Of a stretch of 64,000 nucleotides of DNA, positions 46,475 to 55,797 are shown piece after piece. A model generated the notes under the pieces. It saw only the letters and a program-made list of their open reading frames with translations. It had not been told where the DNA came from and did no database searches. Within the stretch, counting starts at the first letter, position 1, and every line of letters begins with the position of its first letter. Source of the DNA: Alkaliphilus pronyensis (lineage in GTDB: Bacteria; Bacillota; Clostridia; Peptostreptococcales; Natronincolaceae); assembly GCF_009017275.1 (NCBI RefSeq), contig NZ_WBZC01000014.1:18889-82888 (forward strand). The letters are read 5' to 3'. The translations under genes and the position numbers were made by a program.

Positions 46475-47302
46475 TTATTGTTCTCGTTTTTTGTCTCTTC
46501 TTTCAAAATTACCCTCTATAGCTTTAGTAGGACACTTTTCTACACAAACAAAGCAATTAGTACATTTTTCATAATTTATAACTGCAAGGTTGTTATCAAA
46601 ATCTATCGCATCGAAGGGGCATGCCTTAACACATATTCTACAGGCAATACAGCCCACACTACATTTTTGTCTAACGGCTTTTCCTAGTTCATTATTGTTA
46701 CATGCAATGATTACGTCCTGTTCATAGGGAACCATATCTATAACAGCCTTAGGACAAACCTCTATACACTTACCACAAGCTGTACATTTATCTGGAATAA
46801 TTCTTGCTAAACGTCCGTCTACTATTTCTATAGCATCGAAGGGACATGCCCTTATACAGGTTCCTAGCCCTAAGCATCCATACTGACATGCTTTACTCCC
46901 TCCAGATATCATGGAGGCTGCAACGCAGTCTTCAATTCCATCATATTGGAATCTTTCCTTACATTTAACTGTGTCACCCTTACATATTACCTTTGCAATT
47001 TTTTTAGCCTCTGTTGATGCTTCAACACCCATTATTTTTGCAAGAGCAATTGCACATTCACTACCACCAACAGGGCAAGCAGTAACTGCTGCTTCACCTT
47101 TAGCTACCCCTTTGGCAAAGCTATCACAGCCTGGATATCCACAGGCACCACAGTTGGCTCCAGGTAATGCATCTCTAATTTCACTAACCTTAGGATCCAC
47201 TTCAACGGCAAATTTTTGAGAAGCGTAGGCTAGGCCTGCTCCAAAAATTAACCCAAGTCCCCCTAAGCCTAATATTGGATAAACAATAGCTTCTATATTC
47301 AT
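46475..47302 (-). CDS. rnfB: Rnf complex subunit RnfB
   Basis: A 275-residue ferredoxin-like subunit. One N-terminal membrane helix is followed by a cluster domain with CGACGYPGC and several [4Fe-4S] CxxCxxCxxxCP motifs (CIRACP, CTACGKCIEVCP, CIACRICVKACP, CTNCFVCVEKCP). It receives electrons from reduced ferredoxin. The start at 47302 follows AAAGGAG and is preferred over the longer frame. Rnf couples ferredoxin oxidation by NAD to ion export. Confidence 0.95.
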   Translation of the reverse strand: MNIEAIVYPILGLGGLGLIFGAGLAYASQKFAVEVDPKVSEIRDALPGANCGACGYPGCDSFAKGVAKGEAAVTACPVGGSECAIALAKIMGVEASTEAKKIAKVICKGDTVKCKERFQYDGIEDCVAASMISGGSKACQYGCLGLGTCIRACPFDAIEIVDGRLARIIPDKCTACGKCIEVCPKAVIDMVPYEQDVIIACNNNELGKAVRQKCSVGCIACRICVKACPFDAIDFDNNLAVINYEKCTNCFVCVEKCPTKAIEGNFERRDKKREQ

Positions 47303-47315
47303 TATTATCACTCCT

Positions 47316-47897
47316 TTATACCATTCCAGCAAATCCCATGAAGGCCAATGACATTAGGCTAGCTGTAATTAATGCTATTGGAAAGCCTTTAAATACCTCT
47401 GGTACATTATATAACTCTAATCTTTCTCTTATAGCAGCAAACAAAACTATTGCTAATGCAAAGCCAATTGCCGCTCCTATAGCGTGTATTACTGCTTCTA
47501 AAACATTTAGCTTCATTTGAATATTTAAAATAGCCAAGCCTAAAACAGCACAATTTGTAGTAATTAATGGTAAAAATACTCCCAGTGATTGATATAGAGT
47601 AGGGCTGATTTTTTCGATAACCATTTCTACAAACTGAACTAATGATGCAATAACTAATATAAAGGCTATAGTTTGAAGATATTCTAACCCCAATGGTACA
47701 AGAATAGCAATTTGTACTATATAAGTTATCAGTGCTGCCATAGCCATAACGAAGGTTACCGCCATACCCATACCTAAGGCAGTTTCCACCTGCTTTGATA
47801 CCCCTAAAAAGGGACATATACCTAAAAATCTTGATAATACAAAGTTATTTACAAGTATTGAGCTAACTAGTATTATAAAAATTGAAGTTGCTGACAA
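47316..47897 (-). CDS. rnfA: Rnf complex subunit RnfA
   Basis: A 193-residue integral membrane protein with six membrane segments; [18 protein letters not shown] and [10 protein letters not shown], each with a conserved cysteine, are the signature. RnfA and RnfE together hold a [2Fe-2S] site in the membrane. 14 bases separate it from rnfB. Confidence 0.95.
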   Translation of the reverse strand: MSATSIFIILVSSILVNNFVLSRFLGICPFLGVSKQVETALGMGMAVTFVMAMAALITYIVQIAILVPLGLEYLQTIAFILVIASLVQFVEMVIEKISPTLYQSLGVFLPLITTNCAVLGLAILNIQMKLNVLEAVIHAIGAAIGFALAIVLFAAIRERLELYNVPEVFKGFPIALITASLMSLAFMGFAGMV

Positions 47898-47910
47898 AGC
47901 CTACACCTCC

Positions 47911-48513
47911 TTATAGTTCATTTAATTCTTTAGACGTAATTTTATTATATATTGCCAGTAGTAAACCTAATGCTAAAAAGGCACCTGGAGGCATTGTCAT
48001 TATTGTAGCTGGTTGGAAGAATTCCCCCATAAATGCAAAGCCAAAAATAGAGCCTGCTCCAAAAAATTCTCTAACTATTCCTAGTATAGTAAGGGCAACT
48101 GTAAAGCCTAATCCCATCCCTATACCATCTACTATTGAATTAAAGGGAGTGCTTTTAGAAGCAAAGGATTCAGCCCTTGCTAAAATTAAGCAATTAACAA
48201 CGATTAGTGGTATGAATAGCCCTAAGGCTGCATCTAGGGCAGGGAAATATGCCTTCATTATCATACCAACCATCGTAACAAAGGTTGCAATTACTACTAT
48301 AAATGCAGGTATTCTTATTTTAGAGGGTATAAAGCCCTTTATAATTGATATCACTAGATTAGACCCTAATAGAACTGCTGTTGTAGCAAGCCCCATAGCC
48401 ATTCCATTTTCAGCAGAGTTTGTTACCGCTAAAGCTGGACACATTCCTAATAATTGCACAAATACAGGATTATCAAAAACTAAACCGCGAGTAAATATTC
48501 TACCCAGTTTCAC
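47911..48513 (-). CDS. rnfE: Rnf complex subunit RnfE
   Basis: A 200-residue membrane protein homologous to RnfA (PVFVQLLGMCPALAVTNSAENG, VNCLILARAE). The start is a GTG eight bases after GGAGG; the open frame extends further (to 48531) but without a proper ribosome site. Confidence 0.95.
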   Translation of the reverse strand: MKLGRIFTRGLVFDNPVFVQLLGMCPALAVTNSAENGMAMGLATTAVLLGSNLVISIIKGFIPSKIRIPAFIVVIATFVTMVGMIMKAYFPALDAALGLFIPLIVVNCLILARAESFASKSTPFNSIVDGIGMGLGFTVALTILGIVREFFGAGSIFGFAFMGEFFQPATIMTMPPGAFLALGLLLAIYNKITSKELNEL

Positions 48514-48533
48514 ATCTTTCACCTCCAACAAAA

Positions 48534-49103
48534 TTAGCGATTTCTTAAGACTTCTTCAAATAAACTACCTGCTGCATTAATTCCATCTACAACAGCATCA
48601 CTGGATACTGTAGCCCCTGTAATTGCTTGAATGTCATTATCTGTAGCTGGTACATCCTTAGTGGTGGAAAAGCCTAAGTCAACAGCCTTATTAAAGAATT
48701 GACCAATATAGGCAGAGTCTGCTATTTTTGATCCTAATCCTGGTGTTTCAGTATGCTGACCAATTTTCACCCCAACAATTTCCCCATCTACACTAAAGCC
48801 AACTAATACTTCTACAGTTCCGCTATATCCATTGGGATTAGTTTTAACAGTATATCCCACAACCTCATCATCTTTAATTCCTTCATATACCTCTACAATT
48901 AGCTCTTTATCAGTAATTCCTTCACCTTCAATAGGGTTAAACTCTTCAGCAATTGGTAATATAGATTTTATTGCTTCTACATTTTCTCTGTGTAATCGTT
49001 CCTCTATAATAGAGCTGGTCATTTCATTGGTTACTCCTAAAACAAAAGCAGCTACGGAGGTAATAACTAATAATATAAGTCCTAGCTTAATTACTTCACG
49101 CAT
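48534..49103 (-). CDS. rnfG: Rnf complex subunit RnfG
   Basis: A 189-residue protein with one N-terminal transmembrane helix and an FMN-binding domain. The covalent FMN attachment motif is TGAT in AITGATVSSDAV. It overlaps rnfD by 8 bases. Confidence 0.95.
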   Translation of the reverse strand: MREVIKLGLILLVITSVAAFVLGVTNEMTSSIIEERLHRENVEAIKSILPIAEEFNPIEGEGITDKELIVEVYEGIKDDEVVGYTVKTNPNGYSGTVEVLVGFSVDGEIVGVKIGQHTETPGLGSKIADSAYIGQFFNKAVDLGFSTTKDVPATDNDIQAITGATVSSDAVVDGINAAGSLFEEVLRNR

Positions 49104-50046
49104 TTTGCTTCTTCACCTCCCCAAATACTCTTGGGCTTGTGTATTTCTCAATTAGTGGAGCAGCAACATTCATCAATAATATTGCAAACCCTACCCCCTC
49201 ATTATAGGCACCGAACTGTCTTATCAGGGTTGTGATAATACCGCAGCCCAATGCAAAGTAAATTCTTCCTTTTTTAGTAACTGGAGAAGATGCATAATCG
49301 GTAGCCATATAAATTGCACCAATCATAAGTCCTCCTGTAAAGACATGGTACATCATATAATATAAATCAAATTCTCCAAATATTAGTGTTAAAATTGCTA
49401 CTGTACCAATGTAAACAGCAGGTACTGTAACGGAAATTACACCTCTATATACTAGATATAAGCCACCTAAAATTAAAAGTATAGCTGATGTTTCACCCAT
49501 AGACCCTGAAATATTTCCAATAAAAGTATCTATTAGAGCTGGAGCATTGGCTGGTACCGACGTAGCATCCTTAACATAGCTTAAGGGTGTAGCAGAAGTA
49601 ACTAAATCTATAGGACTTCTCCAATCGGTCATCTTATCTGTATAGGAAATAGTTAAAAATATTCTTGCAGCTAAAGCTGGGTTCATAAAGTTTTGTCCAA
49701 TTCCGCCAAACAACTGCTTAACTATTCCGATTGCAAAAGCAGAGCCTACTACAGGTATCCACCATGGTGCCGATGCAGGAATATTTAAAGCAAGTAATAA
49801 TCCGGTAACAACAGCACTAAAATCGGTAATTAAAACCGACTGATTCCTTATTCTTTGAATCCCCCATTCTGTAATTACTGCTGTTAATATAGCTAGTGTT
49901 ATCAGCACAGCAGCATTCAATCTAAAGAAATAAATAGCACCTATAGTAGCTGGTAATAATGCAATTACAACATCCAGCATAATTTTTGAGGTTTTATTTT
50001 CAGACCATATATGGGGAGAAGAAGATACTGTTAATCTTTCTACCAT
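49096..50046 (-). CDS. rnfD: Rnf complex subunit RnfD
   Basis: A 316-residue integral membrane protein of about nine helices. The covalent FMN site is the threonine in LVTSATPLS. GGIGQNFMNPALAARIF is also characteristic. It is the likely ion-translocating subunit. Sodium or proton use is not decided by the sequence. Confidence 0.94.
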   Translation of the reverse strand: MVERLTVSSSPHIWSENKTSKIMLDVVIALLPATIGAIYFFRLNAAVLITLAILTAVITEWGIQRIRNQSVLITDFSAVVTGLLLALNIPASAPWWIPVVGSAFAIGIVKQLFGGIGQNFMNPALAARIFLTISYTDKMTDWRSPIDLVTSATPLSYVKDATSVPANAPALIDTFIGNISGSMGETSAILLILGGLYLVYRGVISVTVPAVYIGTVAILTLIFGEFDLYYMMYHVFTGGLMIGAIYMATDYASSPVTKKGRIYFALGCGIITTLIRQFGAYNEGVGFAILLMNVAAPLIEKYTSPRVFGEVKKQNA

Positions 50047-50068
50047 TGTTTTCTTTCCCTCCTATCCT

Positions 50069-51397
50069 TTACTTATCTTGTTTTCTTTTTTTTGCTATGA
50101 TATATCTTTTAGAAAGCCTTATGGCTTGTAGTAATGGTATCTTCGATGGACATATAAAGGAGCATGAGCCACATTCAATACAATCTAAGGCCCTATATTT
50201 TTCTGCATGTTCCATCATGTTGTTTCTTGAAAAGTTGCTTATGTGAAGTGGTTGAAGGTATGCTGGGCATATTTCTACACACTTACCACATCTAATACAA
50301 GGCTTTTCATCTGGAAACTTAGCCTCTTCTTCAGTAAATACTAAAATACCTGATGAGCCTTTAGTTAAACTAACCTCGTCTGTATATTGAGCTAATCCCA
50401 TCATGGGCCCACCAAGTATGATTTTTGCAGGCTCTCCATTATATCCATCACACTGCTCAATTATTTCGCTTAATAGTACACCAATCTTTAATAATAGGTT
50501 TTTAGGGGTTTTAATACCCTTTCCTGAAATTGTCGTTATTCTATCAATTAATGGTAAGCCTGTCTTTAAGGTTTTAGCCACCTGTGCAGCTGTCCCAACG
50601 TTATTAACAATTACACCTACCTCCATTGGCAAGCCACCAGATGGAACCTCCCTGTTGGTACAGGCCCAAATCAACTGTTTCTCAGCACCTTGAGGGTACT
50701 TAGTTTCTAATCCTATAACCTCTATATTAGAATTATTTGCAGCTGCCTTCTTCATAGCTTCAATTGCATCAGGCTTATTTTTTTCTATTCCAATATAAGC
50801 TTTTTCTACATTTACTGCCTTCATCATGGCCCTAAGTCCATAAATAATATCCTCTGGTGATTCAAGCATTAAACGATGATCTGCCGTTAGATATGGCTCA
50901 CACTCTGCACCATTTAGAATAATTGTGTCAATTTTCTTCTCAGGTGGTGGTGATAGCTTTACGTGGGTGGGAAAGGCTGCTCCTCCCATACCAACTATAC
51001 CAGCCTCTTTTATGATTTCAATAATATCCTTTGAGGATAATTCTTCAATTGGAGCCTTTGGTTTAATTGATGGGTCTATTTCGTTAAGACCATCCGACTC
51101 AATAATCACTGAAAGAACATCTCCTCCACCTGCAGCAGGCCTTGGTTCAATTTTTTTTACATCACCTGAAACACTAGAGTGTACATTTGCTGAAACAAAT
51201 CCCTTTGCTTCCCCAATTTTTTGACCTACCGTAACTCTATCTCCTACTTTTACAATAGCTTCACAGGGAGCTCCAATATGCTGTTGTAATGGTATTGAAA
51301 CAGTCTTAGGCTCCCATGCCTTTTCAATAGGTAAATGGGCAGTAGGCTCTTTAAATTCAGGTGGATGAATACCTCCTTTAAAGGTTAAAAACTTCAT
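50069..51397 (-). CDS. rnfC: Rnf complex subunit RnfC
   Basis: A 442-residue soluble subunit with a barrel-sandwich N-terminus, an NADH/FMN-binding Complex-I-51K-like region (GMGGAAFPTHVKL) and two ferredoxin motifs (CIRCGKCVEICP, CIECGSCSFICP). It transfers electrons to NAD. It is first in rnfCDGEAB. GGGGTG precedes the ATG. Confidence 0.95.
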   Translation of the reverse strand: MKFLTFKGGIHPPEFKEPTAHLPIEKAWEPKTVSIPLQQHIGAPCEAIVKVGDRVTVGQKIGEAKGFVSANVHSSVSGDVKKIEPRPAAGGGDVLSVIIESDGLNEIDPSIKPKAPIEELSSKDIIEIIKEAGIVGMGGAAFPTHVKLSPPPEKKIDTIILNGAECEPYLTADHRLMLESPEDIIYGLRAMMKAVNVEKAYIGIEKNKPDAIEAMKKAAANNSNIEVIGLETKYPQGAEKQLIWACTNREVPSGGLPMEVGVIVNNVGTAAQVAKTLKTGLPLIDRITTISGKGIKTPKNLLLKIGVLLSEIIEQCDGYNGEPAKIILGGPMMGLAQYTDEVSLTKGSSGILVFTEEEAKFPDEKPCIRCGKCVEICPAYLQPLHISNFSRNNMMEHAEKYRALDCIECGSCSFICPSKIPLLQAIRLSKRYIIAKKRKQDK

Positions 51398-51532
51398 AGT
51401 GTTATTTCACCCCTTACATAAAATTTGTATAAACTAACCATTATATTTTGTACCTTCTAATTTAACTTCCTTTTGTAAAATCATTATTACTGTTTATTAA
51501 AGCATATTAAACTGTAGCTTTACTATTGCAAT

Positions 51533-51570
51533 AATAGTATATCATAATTCTCTTATTTAAATATACTATT
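51533..51570 (-). promoter_or_regulatory. Inverted repeat upstream of rnfC
   Basis: AATAGTATAT and ATATACTATT form a perfect 10-bp inverted repeat with 18 bases between, about 135-170 bases upstream of rnfC. One arm contains TATACT, a possible -10. No matching TTGACA-like -35 was found. It may be an operator or just an AT-rich palindrome. Confidence 0.5.
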
Positions 51571-51641
51571 AGGGCGATAATCAGTTACGGATAAATATTA
51601 GAAAATAATGATTCTACATTATTACTATAATATTATAAATT

Positions 51642-52187
51642 CTATGATTTAACAAGCTCTTTTAGGGCCTCTTTTATATGTGACTTTATCCACAAAATAA
51701 CGTCAATATTTGTAATTGGCACACCTTTAAGGACCTCTTTTATTTCTACAGTGTCTAGAAAAAATTCATCGCTATTGTATACATGCTTATATTTAATATC
51801 TATTTTTTCATCGGCTAATATAATAGCCACTATTGTATCAACAATATTTCCTAAGGGGACTCTATCAATATGGCTATGCTGAAATGTTGCTTTTACTTTG
51901 GTTCCTATATCCTTCCTTGATTCAATTATAAGGTCTCCATTGCATTGCTGCGCCGCCAGCTTAAAAAGTGGAAGTCCTAGACCTACTTTACGGGTTGTTC
52001 GTGTTGTTATGAATGGGTCTAAAACCCTATCTAAAAACTCATTATCCATACCTGCTCCATTGTCTTCTATAGTAATCTCTAGTACATCCAATACAACATC
52101 TTCAACTATAGTTATTTTTATTTCTGTTGCCTCTGCTCTAATGGAGTTTTCTGCAATATCTAGTATGTGTAGTGCCAGCTCCTTCAA
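51642..52187 (-). CDS. HATPase protein (histidine-kinase-like ATP-binding)
   Basis: A 181-residue protein with a GHKL ATPase domain: N box LDIAENSIRA, G1 box DNGAGM and G2 box VGLGLPLFKLAA. There is no kinase phosphoacceptor domain and no membrane helix. The C-terminal 70 residues are a separate domain. It is the last gene of a cassette with PHP, DRTGG and second HATPase proteins. The start is TTG, nine bases after GGAGG. In other Clostridia such cassettes lie near [FeFe]-hydrogenase genes; here rnf follows instead. Confidence 0.82.
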   Translation of the reverse strand: MKELALHILDIAENSIRAEATEIKITIVEDVVLDVLEITIEDNGAGMDNEFLDRVLDPFITTRTTRKVGLGLPLFKLAAQQCNGDLIIESRKDIGTKVKATFQHSHIDRVPLGNIVDTIVAIILADEKIDIKYKHVYNSDEFFLDTVEIKEVLKGVPITNIDVILWIKSHIKEALKELVKS

Positions 52188-52266
52188 AAACTACCACCTC
52201 CATTGTAAATTCAATGTATTTATTATATCTTATTTTATCTTATTATTTTCAATAAATAAAACTTTG

Positions 52267-52986
52267 TCAAATGACAAAGCTTTTTAACTCATTTATAATA
52301 GACTCACATGATAAATCCTTTACCTCTAGGTACGATTCCCTCTCAAGAATATCTACTAAGGAATGTGCATCAGAATTTATTATTTTTCTATAATTCCTTA
52401 GATACTTATGTTTTTCTTGAAATGAGCTTATATTACAATTAGTGGTTATCTCAACTGTTGTGATTTTTAAATTAGGAGAAATAAATCCTAGATTAGATAA
52501 AATGCTGTAGCTTTTACGATCAATATGGGCTGGAATAACTACCCCCTTTAAGTTGCTTACTTCAGCAACAACCTCTTCTACTGTTAAGCTTAATGCACTA
52601 ATAAGTAAAAGCGGATACTTATCCACTACCTGATCCATATGATCATATATTAGCTGATTACCAAAAAAGCTTTTGCTATTGTTTATTTTGGGCAATGTGC
52701 TATCAATTATATATTGAAAGCCTTTAGCATTATTGAAAGACTCAAATAAACATAAAAGGTGCACCTCTTCTTTAGTGGTAACTTCAACACCTGGAACTAT
52801 TAAGAGGTTTTTATTTATAGACAACTGTTGAAAGGCACCGAGGTTTAATGTTGAATTATGATCAGTAATAGCAATTGCATCTAGTCCTTTTAGTAAAGCC
52901 ATATTTATTATATTATTGGGACTCATATCATCGCAGCTACAGGGAGATAATCCACTATGTATGTGGAAGTCATAGGCAATTCTCAT
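52267..52986 (-). CDS. PHP-domain phosphoesterase
   Basis: A 239-residue TRPH-type PHP protein with metal ligands HIH (H8, H10), TDHN (D42, H43), a middle PAHID and a C-terminal SDAH. It should hydrolyse a phosphate ester; the substrate is not known. Its ATG overlaps the stop of the DRTGG gene (ATGA), implying translational coupling within the signalling cassette. Confidence 0.87.
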   Translation of the reverse strand: MRIAYDFHIHSGLSPCSCDDMSPNNIINMALLKGLDAIAITDHNSTLNLGAFQQLSINKNLLIVPGVEVTTKEEVHLLCLFESFNNAKGFQYIIDSTLPKINNSKSFFGNQLIYDHMDQVVDKYPLLLISALSLTVEEVVAEVSNLKGVVIPAHIDRKSYSILSNLGFISPNLKITTVEITTNCNISSFQEKHKYLRNYRKIINSDAHSLVDILERESYLEVKDLSCESIINELKSFVI

Positions 52987-53321
52987 TTCAAATTACTCGC
53001 TTCTTTAATTTTTAAGGCAAGCTGGTATGCAGTCAGCTTACTCCTTAATAGGGGGATTTTTTCTTGATTTGCTTTTTCAATTGTATTTTCATCAATTTCT
53101 GCCCCTTCAGGAATAATCATACAGGAGGCCTCCCCCAGTAGAGCCACCGCTACTACATTAACATGGGTTTGTATAGTTATCCACACATTACCTGCTTGAA
53201 GATTAGCCATTACCCAGCTTAATAAATCGCTTATATATACACCAGTAATCTCTCTATCTTCACCTTCTATGCCTGCTATAACTTCAAGGTCTAATGCTTG
53301 TATCAATTCTTTAACTAACAT
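52983..53321 (-). CDS. DRTGG-domain protein (second)
   Basis: A 112-residue protein made of one DRTGG domain (ITGVYISDLLSWVMAN). DRTGG domains occur with HPr kinase-like and CBS proteins and may sense a ligand. I chose ATG at 53321, 7 bases after AAGGGG, over the GTG at 53327. Related but not identical to the DRTGG protein at 53781. Confidence 0.8.
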   Translation of the reverse strand: MLVKELIQALDLEVIAGIEGEDREITGVYISDLLSWVMANLQAGNVWITIQTHVNVVAVALLGEASCMIIPEGAEIDENTIEKANQEKIPLLRSKLTAYQLALKIKEASNLK

Positions 53322-53348
53322 TCTCACACCCCTTAAGGAAAGTTTTTT

Positions 53349-53768
53349 CTATTGATAGATTATAATAGATACCTTAGTTGGATTACCTTTAGAGGATTCA
53401 ATGCTAAACTCATCTGCACACCTCTTCATATTAGGTAGTCCCATTCCTGCTCCAAAACCGAGCTCTCTTACTTCAGAAGTTGCAGTTGAGTAACCTTCCT
53501 TCATTGCCATTTCTATATTTTCAATTCCAGGACCAGTATCTTTAGCATCTATTCTAATTTTGTCTACATCAACTGTAACTCCTATTGTTCCACCCTCTGA
53601 ATGTATGATAATATTCATTTCGGCCTCGTAGGTGGCCACTGCAACTCTTCTTATGGTGGCAGAATTAACCCCTAACTGACGTAAGGCCTTTTTTATGTTG
53701 CTAGAAGCTTCTCCTGCCCTTGAAAAATCCCTTCGCTCTATATTATAGGATAATTGAATATTATTCAA
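53349..53768 (-). CDS. Anti-sigma-factor-like HATPase (RsbW/RsbT type)
   Basis: A 139-residue GHKL ATPase: MNIIIHSEGG, DTGPGI and GFGAGMGLPNMKRCADEF are the N, G1 and G2 boxes. The size and boxes match serine kinases of the RsbT/RsbW type that phosphorylate a partner protein. No anti-sigma antagonist gene is adjacent. The start appears to be TTG. Confidence 0.82.
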   Translation of the reverse strand: MNNIQLSYNIERRDFSRAGEASSNIKKALRQLGVNSATIRRVAVATYEAEMNIIIHSEGGTIGVTVDVDKIRIDAKDTGPGIENIEMAMKEGYSTATSEVRELGFGAGMGLPNMKRCADEFSIESSKGNPTKVSIIIYQ

Positions 53769-53780
53769 CCTCTCACCGTC

Positions 53781-54137
53781 CTACCTAGTTACCAAATTAG
53801 CACCACATAAACCGTTGCTATATAGAATTCCACAGCTGGTATATAGTATGTGCTTCGTTGATAAGATAACTATATTAGTTTCCTTAGCAAGCTTTAAGGT
53901 TTCTTCGTCAGGAGTTTTTCCTCGTACAAAAACTACTGCATTAATGTCCATCATTTCAGCAGTTCTAATGGTATGGGGATTAACTAAGCCAGTTAATAAT
54001 ATGGTTTTATCTTCCACAAAAGCAAGAACATCACTCATCAAGTCACAGGCAAATACCGTTTTTATTTCTTTATCTAATGATTCCTCACCCAATAATACCT
54101 CTGCATCAAGCAACTGCTTTACTTCCCTTAAGTTCAT
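53781..54137 (-). CDS. DRTGG-domain protein (first)
   Basis: A 118-residue single DRTGG domain (KTVFACDLMSDVLAFVEDKTI), starting with MNLREVKQLLDAEV and a GGAGGG ribosome site. It lies upstream of the HATPase and is co-directional with the whole cassette. Two DRTGG proteins flanking an RsbW-like kinase is a recurring clostridial arrangement. Confidence 0.82.
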   Translation of the reverse strand: MNLREVKQLLDAEVLLGEESLDKEIKTVFACDLMSDVLAFVEDKTILLTGLVNPHTIRTAEMMDINAVVFVRGKTPDEETLKLAKETNIVILSTKHILYTSCGILYSNGLCGANLVTR

Positions 54138-54161
54138 TCGATAATCCCTCCATAGTACTTA

Positions 54162-55073
54162 TCATTTGATAACTTCAATAGTTCTAAATAAACTATCTAA
54201 ATATAAGCTGTGTAATCTATGGAAGTTTTCCTTATCTTGGTTTTCGATAATTTCCATAGATTTATTAATGTTGCTTTCTTGATAATGAACCATCTTTTCA
54301 ATACTGCTGTTGTCTATAAATCCAGTGGGTAATTGATGATCTTTGATAGCCGACATAATATCATTTAGTATAGTTTGTTGTTTTTTTAACAATTCTATAT
54401 ATACCACTATTTCTCCTTCTTTTTCATAATAATTATACCATGCTTCAGTCTGTTTTTCCATAACATCAATAAGCTTATTCATATTTTCTATGGTACCCTC
54501 AGCAATTTCATTATTGCTGTCATTTTCATATTTTACCTCTTTAATAGGAAGATGCAACTCATTAATATATGCATCATTGAAAACCTCCCGCACTGTATCA
54601 AGCTTATCCTCCACATAGGGTCTTTGGGTATAGCCATGGGTATATACCTTATATGTTTCTTCTATTTGATACACAAGATATGAAAATTTTTTTTGATTAA
54701 GAGCATTTATTAAGCTATCTAGGTTATCCTTATTAGTAATACTAGCTATCTGTATAGTGAATACAGATAGTGGCTTTATTTCACCCACTAGAACCTCTGA
54801 CTCTACCCCCTTTCCTTCTTCTTCTATATTACTATTATCAGTAGCCTCATTATTATCAGTAGCCTCCCCCTCATCATCTATAATTTCTTCTAGGTCTAAC
54901 TCATAACTATCCTCTGGCTGTAATTCTGAATTTAATACTGGCGTAATCCACCTTTCAGTAACCCTCAAACCAATATAAATAGCAGTTATAGGTAATATAA
55001 TACACAAAAAAAACACCAATACTAAATTGCTCTTGCGTCTTCTTCTATTAATCTTGAGTCTACTTTTTTTCAT
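54162..55073 (-). CDS. Membrane-anchored SPOR-domain protein
   Basis: About 303 residues: a very basic N-terminus (KINRRRRKSN), one transmembrane helix (about residues 16-38), an acidic Glu/Asp/Asn linker, then a SPOR-like fold (FTIQIASITNKDNLDSLINAL; YLVYQIEETYKVYTHGY) and a C-terminal helical region. SPOR domains bind denuded peptidoglycan at septa. The start at 55073 follows GGAGG. It heads the gene string leading to the signalling cassette; functional linkage is unproven. Confidence 0.72.
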   Translation of the reverse strand: MKKSRLKINRRRRKSNLVLVFFLCIILPITAIYIGLRVTERWITPVLNSELQPEDSYELDLEEIIDDEGEATDNNEATDNSNIEEEGKGVESEVLVGEIKPLSVFTIQIASITNKDNLDSLINALNQKKFSYLVYQIEETYKVYTHGYTQRPYVEDKLDTVREVFNDAYINELHLPIKEVKYENDSNNEIAEGTIENMNKLIDVMEKQTEAWYNYYEKEGEIVVYIELLKKQQTILNDIMSAIKDHQLPTGFIDNSSIEKMVHYQESNINKSMEIIENQDKENFHRLHSLYLDSLFRTIEVIK

Positions 55074-55251
55074 TATAACACCTCCATCAGTAATAACCAT
55101 AACAGAATAATACTCATAACTTAATAGCTTTATCCCAATTAGAGGGATTTTTTAATAACTTGTCTTATTATATATATAATATTAAATAGTGAAATTATTC
55201 CTGATAGTGCTGTTTACCTTTGTTAAATAATTAATAATAAGCTTTGTTTTT

Positions 55252-55284
55252 ACCCAAAAAGAAAAACCCGGTTATACCGGATTT
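55252..55284 (-). terminator. Intrinsic terminator after luxS
   Basis: AAATCCGGT / ACCGGGTTT stem with one G-U pair, then TTCTTTTT on the minus strand, ten bases after luxS. Confidence 0.85.
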
Positions 55285-55293
55285 AGTTCTAAC

Positions 55294-55749
55294 TTACTCT
55301 TTTAAGTATTCTTTTTCGAGGCTTTCCAATACTTCCTTTGCATATTCTTTTCCACCGAATAATGACATATCCCTATAATTTCCGCATTGAACAGGGTTTA
55401 AGGCTGGAATCTCCTGTGAGTTAATTACTTTTTTTAGGGTGTTTATTAACCCCTTAGCTATTTCTTCTTCTGTTGCTTCACCAATTTTTATTAGGTAGAA
55501 GCCAGTTCTACAGCCCATTGGGGAAATATCCACTATATCCTCTACTTCTTCTCTTAAGTAGCCCGCCATAAGGTGTTCTAAAGCATGTATAGCTCCTGTT
55601 GGCATAGCATTTACATTAGGCTGAGTAAAGCGTAAATCAAACTTTGTTATTACATCCCCCTTGGGGGTTTTAATTTGGCCACATTTTCTAACAAAGGGGG
55701 CCTTAACCTTTGTATGGTCCATAGTAAAGCTTTCAACAACAACCTTCAT
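55294..55749 (-). CDS. luxS: S-ribosylhomocysteine lyase LuxS
   Basis: A 151-residue Fe/Zn enzyme that splits S-ribosylhomocysteine into homocysteine and DPD, the AI-2 precursor. The metal site HALEH (H55, E58, H59) and C122 and the catalytic C80 (in MGCRTGFY) are present. The gene recycles the activated methyl cycle; whether AI-2 signals here is unknown. Confidence 0.96.
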   Translation of the reverse strand: MKVVVESFTMDHTKVKAPFVRKCGQIKTPKGDVITKFDLRFTQPNVNAMPTGAIHALEHLMAGYLREEVEDIVDISPMGCRTGFYLIKIGEATEEEIAKGLINTLKKVINSQEIPALNPVQCGNYRDMSLFGGKEYAKEVLESLEKEYLKE

Positions 55750-55797
55750 TTTTATCCCTCCATTTGTAGAATTCTTTATCTTATGATATTTTCACCA

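Noticed and set aside
47407..47817. Second minus-strand frame inside rnfA
   Set aside because: It is an out-of-frame overlap of rnfA with unusual Tyr/Cys/Ser-rich composition; rnfA is certain.
47882..48580. Long plus-strand frame of 232 codons opposite rnfE
   Set aside because: It is the antisense shadow of rnfE and rnfG, with proline/threonine-rich composition typical of reverse reading and no ribosome site.
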